Assembly (NCBI GenBank): GCA_027364495.1 | Contig: DAHXPE010000531.1 | Span: 1-8,812 of the forward strand | Length of the DNA stretch: 8,812 bases | Direction of reading: 5' to 3' | Source of the DNA: Candidatus Heimdallarchaeota archaeon | Lineage (GTDB): Archaea; Asgardarchaeota; Heimdallarchaeia; Hodarchaeales; LC-3 | Part shown: positions 1 through 5,633 of the stretch, piece by piece | Position numbering within the stretch: position 1 is the stretch's first letter | Layout: each line of letters opens with the position of its first letter | Notes under the pieces: generated by a model | The model's database searches: none | Seen by the model: only the letters and a program-made list of their open reading frames with translations | Told to the model about the DNA's origin: nothing | Made by a program: the position numbers and the translations under genes

Positions 1-365
1 TTATTGCGTTTAAGAAAGTCAAATCTTGGAATGGATCTACTCAAATAGAAGAAACTAAAGCATATTGTCCTAAATGTGGCATTTTATCTGATCCAGTCGA
101 TCCATCTTCGTATCGCATCGTTCATTCCATTGATCATTCAATGGATAAAACCATAGTCGTTGATCGTATTGCTTTATTAGAAGAAGCTAAAAAGAAAATG
201 GGTGTCAGAACATATGGTTCTGCTTGTCCAGATTGCAAATCATTCTACTTTACCGCTCATCGTGTCGTAACTCGTGGTGATGAAGCTGGTAAAACCTTTT
301 TAATGTGTCTTGTTTGTGGTAAGCAATTCAGGCGTCCTATTTATATTCCACCGCCTGAAAAATAA
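1..365 (+). CDS. tfs: Transcription cleavage factor TFS-like zinc-ribbon protein (5' partial)
   Basis: This is the 3' part of a gene whose reading frame (first full codon at base 3) is open to the window edge. The ATG at 141 is therefore probably internal. The C-terminal part is a TFIIS-type zinc ribbon: a CPDC pair (codons from 225), then an acidic hairpin read as TRGDEAGKTF, then CLVCG and an aromatic-basic tail. In TFS and TFIIS the adjacent Asp-Glu in this hairpin enters the RNA polymerase active site and stimulates cleavage of backtracked RNA; both residues are present. A further CPKCG pair lies 53 residues upstream of CPDC. That spacing suits the second half of the N-terminal ribbon of TFS, with the first Cys pair beyond the window. 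RPB9 has a similar layout, but the Asp-Glu hairpin favours a cleavage factor. A T-rich stretch follows the stop codon. Confidence in the fold is high, and in the exact subfamily moderate. Confidence 0.8.
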   Translation, partial: IAFKKVKSWNGSTQIEETKAYCPKCGILSDPVDPSSYRIVHSIDHSMDKTIVVDRIALLEEAKKKMGVRTYGSACPDCKSFYFTAHRVVTRGDEAGKTFLMCLVCGKQFRRPIYIPPPEK

Positions 366-378
366 TCAATTGCATAAA

Positions 379-405
379 TTTTTCATATTTTTTAACTGAT
401 TTTTT
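379..405 (+). terminator. T-rich archaeal-type terminator after the TFS-like gene
   Basis: Three T tracts of 5 to 6 bases (379-383, 388-393, 400-405) lie 14 to 40 bases after the stop codon. Archaeal RNA polymerase terminates at such runs without a hairpin. The reading rests on base composition and position only. Confidence 0.45.
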
Positions 406-632
406 ACTGAAATTTGTATTTAACAAATTGTTCCGTTGCTTTAAATATCTCCTTAGCATCTGGATTTATGTCGTTTAGCATCTAGTTGTATGCTTTTACG
501 ACATCTGATGTGTTCTTACCTTTTATTATTCCTTGGATAAATATTAATGGTTTTTTGACTTCCTTTCTAGAGCAATTTTCGATTTAAATCAAAATGATAT
601 TGGTTATCTTTTATTATTTGATTCATATACAT
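404..632 (-). pseudogene. Small decayed minus-strand gene (one frameshift, one in-frame TAG)
   Basis: The gap between the TFS-like gene and mrp contains two abutting minus-strand frames that together read like protein. The first runs from an ATG at 632 through MYMNQIIKDNQYHFDLNRKL to a TAG at 567-569. The second frame is open from 583 and contains CSRKEVKKPLIFIQG and GKNTSDVVKAYN. It then meets a TAG at 482-484 and continues as MLNDINPDAKEIFKATEQFV to a TAA at 404-406. Joined across a frameshift near 567-583 and through the TAG, they would give about 75 to 80 residues of lysine-rich, probably helical and soluble protein. I recognise no family. The composition resembles real coding sequence of this genome more than random AT-rich spacer. 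A weak AAGGAGA-like sequence lies about 18 bases before the ATG, which is rather far. Alternatives are chance open frames, or recoding of the TAG. Confidence 0.4.
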
Positions 633-652
633 ATCGGAATTTTTTTTAAATC
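633..652 (+). promoter_or_regulatory. Candidate TATA-type promoter for the mrp-led operon
   Basis: A TTTAAA core at 645-650, preceded by a T run and an ATCGGAA element (633-639), is centred about 25 bases before the mrp start codon. That spacing fits an archaeal BRE/TATA promoter driving a leaderless or nearly leaderless transcript. No ribosome binding site precedes the ATG, which agrees with leaderless translation. AT-rich matches are common here, so confidence is low. Confidence 0.3.
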
Positions 653-672
653 TCCTTAATCCTTTATTAATT

Positions 673-1527
673 ATGTCTAATCCATCTCATACTTCATCTT
701 CTGATGATACTATTAATTTAGGTGTCATGAATGAATCTTCATCGAGTTTAGACCCACGAGCTCCTGTTGGAGCTTCTTTTGCTAAATATAAAATTATTGT
801 TATGAGTGGTAAAGGAGGTGTAGGTAAATCTACTGTTGCTTCAAATCTTGCTGTTAGCCTTGCACTTAAAGGCTATAAAACTGGCATTCTTGACCTTGAC
901 CTTTCTGGTCCAAGCGTACCTAAAATCCTTGGAATTGATAATCTCGAACCTGGTACTGAAGCTGATACTAAGAAATTAATTCCTGTTCCAGTTATGCCTA
1001 ATCTAGTTGCTATGTCCCTCCACTATTTTATTGCTCCCGATAAAGCAGTTATTTGGAGAGGTTCCATCCGTTTTAAAACCATTCAAAATTTTCTTAAAGG
1101 TGTGAATTGGGGTTCATTAGATTTCTTAGTTATGGATTTACCACCTGGTACAGGAGATGAACCTATTACAGTCGCTCAACAAATCCCTGATCCTACCGGT
1201 GCTGTTATTGTGTCAACACCTCAAGCTGTTGCAACACAGGACGTTCGTAAATCTATTTTATTTGCTCAGCGAATGAATATACCTATCTTAGGGGTTGTTG
1301 AAAATATGAGTGGTTTTATTTGCCCTCATTGTGGTGAATTCACTCCGATTTTTGGGCAATTTGGTGCTAAACAATTATCTGAATCCATGAATGTACCATT
1401 TTTAGGATTTTTACCTCTTAAACAAGAAATTGCTGAATCAGGTGACTCTGGGAAACCATTTTCAGCTCATTCTAAAGAATTTGATGAGATTGTAAGTAAC
1501 CTTTTAGATAAATTGAAAAATCACTAA
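673..1527 (+). CDS. mrp: Mrp/NBP35-family iron-sulfur cluster carrier ATPase
   Basis: A soluble P-loop ATPase of the Mrp/ApbC/NBP35 group (284 residues, usual length). In this family a dimer holds a bridging [4Fe-4S] cluster and passes it to apo-proteins. Visible motifs are the deviant Walker A SGKGGVGKST (residues 45-54) with its signature early lysine, the DLDLSGPS switch segment (74-81), MDLPPGTGD (154-162), STPQAVATQD (181-190) and the cluster-ligand pair CPHC (C217 and C220). The first 38 residues are Ser-rich with no Cys motif, so the N-terminal ferredoxin-like cluster of eukaryotic Nbp35 is absent. An internal ATG at 727 would also leave the domain intact; the upstream ATG is preferred because it lies about 25 bases after a TATA-like element. 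It is the first gene of the probable operon, followed 21 bases later by cofC. Family assignment is secure; the client proteins are unknown. Confidence 0.93.
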   Translation: MSNPSHTSSSDDTINLGVMNESSSSLDPRAPVGASFAKYKIIVMSGKGGVGKSTVASNLAVSLALKGYKTGILDLDLSGPSVPKILGIDNLEPGTEADTKKLIPVPVMPNLVAMSLHYFIAPDKAVIWRGSIRFKTIQNFLKGVNWGSLDFLVMDLPPGTGDEPITVAQQIPDPTGAVIVSTPQAVATQDVRKSILFAQRMNIPILGVVENMSGFICPHCGEFTPIFGQFGAKQLSESMNVPFLGFLPLKQEIAESGDSGKPFSAHSKEFDEIVSNLLDKLKNH

Positions 1528-1548
1528 TTTATTCACTAAATATTCTTT

Positions 1549-2250
1549 ATGAAGTTGGTTATGGTGCAAAATACTATTATAGCATCCAACGATATTCTTT
1601 GCCTTATTCCAATGAAAGATGTCCATGACGCTAAGAAAAGATTAAGGATTTCTTTTCCAACTGAAAAACAAGCTTTAGTCTCTAATATTATTACCAAACT
1701 TTTCATTAATACTATAACCACAGCGAAAAAAATTTTCGATTTTGCTGTTGTTTCACCATCAGAAGATACCTTAGAACTTGCACTTGAACAAGGCGCTTCT
1801 TTCATATATCAGGATTTAGGTATTGATCTTAACGAAGCGTTGACCACTTCAATAAATTATGCTCATCTTACATCTAAATGGAAATATATATTGGTTCTTA
1901 CAGCCGATTTACCTTTTTTTTCAGATGAATCAATTGTAGAGCTTCAAAATACGTTTTTTACTGAAACCTTTACTATCATTTCAGCACCTAAAAAGTTTAA
2001 AGATCAAGGAACATCTGGTTTACTTATTCCTTTAAAATATTGGCCTTCCCTGACTTTACAATTCGGTAAAGATAGTTTTAATGCTTTTAAAAAACAATTA
2101 CAAGAAAAAAGGTTTCCTTTCTATGAATTCCATGATAAAATTGGGTTTGATCTTGATACCATTGACGATTTAAATGAGTTAAAACAACATTCAACAGATA
2201 TATTTAAGCAACTTGTGGATGAAGGAGCTATTAACCAATTATTCACCTAA
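1549..2250 (+). CDS. cofC: CofC: 2-phospho-L-lactate (or PEP) guanylyltransferase, coenzyme F420 biosynthesis
   Basis: A nucleotidyltransferase of the CofC family (233 residues, normal size) that joins GTP to 2-phospholactate or phosphoenolpyruvate, making the dinucleotide that CofD attaches to Fo. Motifs in order are IPMKDVHDAKKRL (residues 20-32, the nucleotide-binding start with its basic residues), LNEAL (94-98), LTADLP (117-122, metal-binding Asp), QGTSGLLIP (153-161), FGKDSF (172-177) and GFDLDTIDDL (199-208, second acidic site). The family usually reads GTN in the fourth motif; here it is GTS. The first 15 residues extend beyond the usual start, and an ATG at 1561 is an alternative. 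No Shine-Dalgarno sequence precedes either. It lies between mrp and a glycosyltransferase in a tight same-strand run. Other F420 genes (cofD, cofE, cofG, cofH) are not in the window. MobA-like transferases share the fold but not this motif set. Confidence 0.85.
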   Translation: MKLVMVQNTIIASNDILCLIPMKDVHDAKKRLRISFPTEKQALVSNIITKLFINTITTAKKIFDFAVVSPSEDTLELALEQGASFIYQDLGIDLNEALTTSINYAHLTSKWKYILVLTADLPFFSDESIVELQNTFFTETFTIISAPKKFKDQGTSGLLIPLKYWPSLTLQFGKDSFNAFKKQLQEKRFPFYEFHDKIGFDLDTIDDLNELKQHSTDIFKQLVDEGAINQLFT

Positions 2251-2265
2251 GATGGATTTTCTTGT

Positions 2266-3723
2266 ATGGATAATTTATTTCTTTTGATTTTAATTTTGTA
2301 TTTCATAAGTTCAATTTGTCTCATTCCTTTTCCTCTTAATTTACTTTACTTAGCTTTTAAATCTAAGAATTGGCAAAAAATATTACCAAGTTCTTACTAC
2401 GCTGAGAATGATTTACCCTCTGTAGCATTTCATATACCAATTTATAATGAAAAAAAGGTTATTATATCTACTCTGGAATCTTTATTTGCTGTTGATTACC
2501 CATCTGATAAATTGACTCTTATGTTGTTAGATGATTCAACTGATGAAACCTGTTCTATTATTGATGAGTATTTAGCCTCTCATATATGTAAATTTAAGGT
2601 TTTAGTCAAGAGAAGAAAAAAAAGAAATGGTTTTAAAGCTGGTGCTTTAGCCGAAGCCACTCTTGAGACTGAAGCCGAGCTGATTGCCATTTTTGATGCT
2701 GATTGTAAGGTACCAAGTAATTTTCTTCGAGATACTGTCCATTACTTCAATGATAATTCAGTTAGCGCAATTCAAACTAGATGGGAACATTCTAATTTAC
2801 ATTATTCGCTTTTTACACTTGCTATGTCAGTTGGGATAGATGGGCATTTTCTTGTTGAAAAAATGGGACAAGTTAAAACTAATGGATTTCTTTCTTTTAA
2901 TGGAACTGGTGGTATGTGGCGTAAGACAGCAATTATTGAAGCAGGAAATTGGTCTCCTCGAACTCTTGCTGAGGATTTAGATATTGCATATCGATCTCAA
3001 TTACAAACCAAAAATATTCTTTTTCTTCCACATATTACTGTGCTTCAAGAAATTGCTCCGACACTTTCATTATGGGGTATTCAACAAACGAGATGGTCCC
3101 GTGGTTTTTCTCAGAATTTACGTTTACATTTCAAGGATGTTTTGACAAAAGATCATAAAAAAAATCGCTTTCAGGGAGCTATTCTTCTTACAGCATATAT
3201 GATTCCTTTCTTTTTACTTTTAAATATTGTTTTTTCATCGTTGTTAATATTTTCATCAGATTATAATTCGATCAGTTCATTTCTTATAATTTTTAATAGT
3301 GGATTAGCAGTTGTATCTATTGCTGGTTTTATTGTTTATTCAGTTGCCATAATTAGAGCCAAACGACCTTTATGGCATATAATTTTGATCCCTTTGTTTC
3401 TTTTTTGGGGAACAAGCCTTATTATTAGAATATTTTTTGGGATTATTCAGGGTTTCTTTAAAAATGGTGGAGAATTTAAGAGGACACCTAAGTTCGATCT
3501 ATTCAAACCCGAAGCTAAAAAAACAAATACCAGAGTAAAAATACCTAAAGATGGAACAATATTTATTGAAATTATTTTTTTGTTATTCATAGGAGTGACA
3601 ATTATTAAGACTCTAATCCTAGGTTTCCAAATGATTCTGGCAACAATATTTTACACTTATGTTTTTTCAAGTATGCTCCTTATGTTTTTTTCAAACCTTA
3701 CTCACTATTTTGGCTCTACATAA
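2266..3723 (+). CDS. Membrane family-2 glycosyltransferase, cellulose-synthase-like (CslA/BcsA type)
   Basis: A 485-residue processive-type GT2 enzyme. One hydrophobic segment (about 3-31) precedes a cytoplasmic catalytic domain (about 50-290), followed by roughly four to five hydrophobic segments (about 305-330, 336-362, 370-396, 432-455, 458-478). Catalytic motifs are complete: IPIYNE (57-62), LLDDSTDET (87-95, nucleotide-sugar binding), FDADCKVP (143-150, metal-binding DxD), FNGTGGMWR (211-219), LAEDLDI (234-240, general-base Asp of the TED-type motif) and QQTRW (273-277, the QxxRW acceptor-site motif). GGEFKRTPKF (401-410) is a conserved loop seen in bacterial CslA-like enzymes. It should polymerise or transfer hexose (glucose or mannose) at the cell membrane, but the sugar and acceptor cannot be read from sequence. 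No PilZ domain is present. It starts 15 bases after cofC and ends 8 bases before a HAD phosphatase. Confidence 0.9.
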   Translation: MDNLFLLILILYFISSICLIPFPLNLLYLAFKSKNWQKILPSSYYAENDLPSVAFHIPIYNEKKVIISTLESLFAVDYPSDKLTLMLLDDSTDETCSIIDEYLASHICKFKVLVKRRKKRNGFKAGALAEATLETEAELIAIFDADCKVPSNFLRDTVHYFNDNSVSAIQTRWEHSNLHYSLFTLAMSVGIDGHFLVEKMGQVKTNGFLSFNGTGGMWRKTAIIEAGNWSPRTLAEDLDIAYRSQLQTKNILFLPHITVLQEIAPTLSLWGIQQTRWSRGFSQNLRLHFKDVLTKDHKKNRFQGAILLTAYMIPFFLLLNIVFSSLLIFSSDYNSISSFLIIFNSGLAVVSIAGFIVYSVAIIRAKRPLWHIILIPLFLFWGTSLIIRIFFGIIQGFFKNGGEFKRTPKFDLFKPEAKKTNTRVKIPKDGTIFIEIIFLLFIGVTIIKTLILGFQMILATIFYTYVFSSMLLMFFSNLTHYFGST

Positions 3724-3731
3724 ATTGAACA

Positions 3732-4412
3732 ATGAGGAAAAATGTTTTGACTATCAAATTAATATGCTTCGATTTTGATGGGACCATTGCTGATACTATG
3801 CCGTGGTTAGAAGAAAATGCCGTTCGTCTATTTAATGAAGTTTATAAAACAGATAAAGGCAAAGCTCGACATGACTACAGAATGACTACCGGTCTTCCTT
3901 TTTCACAACAGGTTGAATTGATTTATCCCAATGGAAATCAAAATAAATTCATAATTGAAACTTTTGAACATGAAAAAATAACTCGTATCGATGAGCAGCA
4001 ATTGTTTCCAGAAACTAAAGAAGTAATCAAAAATTTAAGTCAAAATTATTTAATTGCAGTTTCAAGTTCAACAACGAAAGAAATTATTGACGATTACATC
4101 AAGAAAAAAGGCATTAAAAATTATTTAAATGATGTTGTTGGTTTTAGACCAGGTTTTGAAAAAGGGAAACACCATTTTGATTACCTTATGGAAAAATTTT
4201 CTTTAACTCCTGCTGAACTTATTTATATAGGCGATTCTAAAAAAGACATGGAACGAGCTTATAATTCAAATATTAAATTCATAGCAAGATTAGGTCCTAT
4301 GTTTGCAAAAAGTGATTTTTCAATTAATAATAATGGCACAGTAGTCCAATTTCCCTGTATTACATCCTTAAAAGATGTTGAAGCAATTTTAAATTCAATT
4401 GAAGATAATTGA
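3732..4412 (+). CDS. HAD-superfamily hydrolase, phosphoglycolate-phosphatase-like (first of tandem pair)
   Basis: A soluble 226-residue HAD hydrolase with a helical C1-type cap (about 22-90). The four core motifs are present: DFDGTIAD (14-21, nucleophile D14 and acid/base D16), VSSSTT (110-115), a lysine in the KGKHHFDYL segment (K144 or K146) and YIGDSKKDMERA (165-176, Mg-binding D168 and D172). These predict phosphate-ester hydrolysis on a small metabolite. Relatives include phosphoglycolate phosphatase and beta-phosphoglucomutase. The usual K-P-x-P form of motif III is replaced by a glycine- and lysine-rich stretch. The gene starts 8 bases after the glycosyltransferase, and its end overlaps or touches a second HAD gene. 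A role in sugar-phosphate turnover for the glycosyltransferase, or phosphoglycolate clearance, is inference. Confidence 0.85.
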   Translation: MRKNVLTIKLICFDFDGTIADTMPWLEENAVRLFNEVYKTDKGKARHDYRMTTGLPFSQQVELIYPNGNQNKFIIETFEHEKITRIDEQQLFPETKEVIKNLSQNYLIAVSSSTTKEIIDDYIKKKGIKNYLNDVVGFRPGFEKGKHHFDYLMEKFSLTPAELIYIGDSKKDMERAYNSNIKFIARLGPMFAKSDFSINNNGTVVQFPCITSLKDVEAILNSIEDN

Positions 4413-5070
4413 GTTGTCTAAAATAGCATTAATCATTTTTGATCTCGATGATACGCTCATTCATTCAAATATTGACTACGATTTGATGAAACAACATGTA
4501 AAAAATCTTTTTAATCCTGACTATAAATTCAAAAATAATCCCACTATTAAAGAATTGCTTGAAATACTGGAAAATAATCCAGATAAAATAAATCAAGCTT
4601 ATGCTTTGATTGAGCAAATAGAATCTGATTCTGCTAAGACAATCGAATTAATTCCTAATGCAGATTTGCTTCCACCGTTATTAAAGCAAATGAATGTAAA
4701 TTCAGCTATTTTAACAAATAATTCACGTCAATCAGTTGAAAAATATTTAACGTTTGAGAAATTTAAGTTCTTAAAGGAGATGGGTCCTATTATTACTCGT
4801 AATGATGTTTCTACTATGAAACCTGACCCAGCTGGTATCAATAAAATAATTGAATATTTCTCCCTTAACGAAAAAAAATCAGAAGTAATGTACATTGGTG
4901 ATTCTTTTATCGATGCTGATGCGGCGCATTATGCTGGAATTAGATTTTTATTAGTTAATAGCAGAAAACTAGACTTATCTGCATTCAATTTTGAACCTTG
5001 GAAAATTTTTTCTAATCTTTCTGAGCTCATACAATTTTTTAAAGAAGATTTATTAGATCATATCTATTGA
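4399..5070 (+). CDS. HAD-superfamily hydrolase (second of tandem pair, TTG start)
   Basis: A 223-residue HAD phosphatase with all four motifs: IFDLDDTL (13-20, D15 and D17), LTNNS (105-109), MKPDP (140-144) and YIGDSFIDADAA (165-176). The cap lies between residues 22 and 88. Motif III has the classical K-P form, unlike the preceding gene. The two proteins therefore belong to different branches and do not look like a recent duplication. No ATG occurs before motif I; the frame begins with TTG at 4399, overlapping the upstream gene by 14 bases. A second TTG at 4414, one base past the upstream stop codon, is equally possible. Either implies translational coupling. The stop codon (5068-5070) overlaps the stop of the convergent DUF99 gene. 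The substrate is unknown; pyrophosphatase or phosphoglycolate-type activity is typical of the family. Confidence 0.84.
   Translation: MKIIELSKIALIIFDLDDTLIHSNIDYDLMKQHVKNLFNPDYKFKNNPTIKELLEILENNPDKINQAYALIEQIESDSAKTIELIPNADLLPPLLKQMNVNSAILTNNSRQSVEKYLTFEKFKFLKEMGPIITRNDVSTMKPDPAGINKIIEYFSLNEKKSEVMYIGDSFIDADAAHYAGIRFLLVNSRKLDLSAFNFEPWKIFSNLSELIQFFKEDLLDHIY
4871..4878 (-). terminator. Possible T8 terminator of the minus-strand operon, inside the second HAD gene
   Basis: A run of eight A on the plus strand (T8 in the minus-strand transcript) lies about 185 bases beyond the DUF99 stop codon. The convergent genes overlap, so termination must occur inside the opposite gene; this run is one candidate. 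Homopolymers are frequent in this DNA. Confidence 0.2.
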
Positions 5071-5621
5071 GGAATTGCTTTCGCTATTAAATCAGCAATT
5101 CGAAGTGGTTCTGGTAAATGTCCTACCCGTTGAAATTCTTGGATTCTTTTAATGGTATATTTTTTTTCCAATCCTATGCCCAAGAAAAAAAGTCTTGTTC
5201 CATCTAATTGTTCCCAATTTTTAGGATTTTTTTTGAATGCTTCAGAATATTCCCCTGAATAATGCAATTCATTTAATAAATTAAGTATTTTTTCTTCATT
5301 CGGCTCTTTTTCAGTTATTATTATTATTGGAGTTTTCCATTTTTCTTGTAAAATATTAATATCTAAAATTCCTAGTCCTGCGAGAATGTTATTAAATATA
5401 AAAACCAATTTTACTTGTTTTTCTATGAAATATTTTTCTTCTAATAGGGAGAGTACGTTTTCTGTTATTTCAGACGGTTTGGGATCCGTTGGTGAAAATT
5501 TGATGAAACATTTTTCAATTATTGAATTCCTCCAAAGAACCCCGACAATTGGAACCTTTTTCTTTTCAGAAAGAGAGACTGTTCCCCCTGATATAGCTAA
5601 AATTCTGCTATATATTTTCAT
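5064..5621 (-). CDS. DUF99 (UPF0215) family protein with substituted putative active-site residues
   Basis: A soluble 185-residue protein matching the archaeal DUF99/UPF0215 family, which has an RNase H-like fold related to endonuclease V and no settled function. Matching segments are RILAISGGT with VPIVGVLWR (6-31), FIFNNILAGLGILDI (74-88), TPIIIITEKEP (97-107) and the well-conserved tail GHLPEPLRIADLIAKAI (167-183). From memory, typical members read DDG in the first segment and DG in the second. Here these are SGG (11-13) and NN (77-78), so acidic residues likely to bind metal are gone; D87 remains. The ATG at 5621 is chosen over a TTG at 5642 because AAGGAAG lies 5 bases upstream (5627-5633) and the TTG would overlap the preceding gene. 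It is the last gene of the operon behind a histidine kinase and its regulator, which suggests a signalling-linked, possibly binding-only role. Confidence 0.78.
   Translation of the reverse strand: MKIYSRILAISGGTVSLSEKKKVPIVGVLWRNSIIEKCFIKFSPTDPKPSEITENVLSLLEEKYFIEKQVKLVFIFNNILAGLGILDINILQEKWKTPIIIITEKEPNEEKILNLLNELHYSGEYSEAFKKNPKNWEQLDGTRLFFLGIGLEKKYTIKRIQEFQRVGHLPEPLRIADLIAKAIPQ
5160..5167 (+). terminator. Possible T8 terminator of the mrp-HAD operon, inside the DUF99 gene
   Basis: Eight consecutive T begin 90 bases after the stop codon of the second HAD gene. It is the most obvious archaeal-type T-run terminator for the plus-strand operon. It lies antisense to DUF99 coding sequence, so the base run is also explained by lysine codons there. 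Confidence 0.25.
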
Positions 5622-5626
5622 CCCAT

Positions 5627-5633
5627 CTTCCTT
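5627..5633 (-). promoter_or_regulatory. Ribosome binding site deciding the DUF99 start
   Basis: AAGGAAG on the minus strand ends 5 bases before the ATG at 5621 and overlaps the stop codon of the upstream regulator gene. It supports the ATG start over the TTG at 5642 and suggests coupled translation. It contrasts with the plus-strand genes, which lack such sites. Confidence 0.5.

Noticed and set aside
141..365. A complete 74-residue gene starting at the ATG at 141
   Set aside because: The same frame is open back to base 3 and encodes a further zinc-binding Cys pair (CPKCG), so the ATG is most likely internal to a longer gene.
1536..1805. Minus-strand open frame of 89 codons opposite the start of cofC
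   Set aside because: It lies wholly antisense to a well-supported CofC reading frame and its translation shows no recognisable motif; it is a shadow.
3732..5070. Recent tandem duplication of the two HAD genes
   Set aside because: Both have HAD motifs, but the cap regions and the motif II and III sequences differ (KGKHHF against MKPDP), so they are distant family members.
5317..5331. TTATTATTATTATT microsatellite-like run
   Set aside because: It falls in the DUF99 coding region, where it encodes an isoleucine-rich beta strand; it needs no separate explanation.
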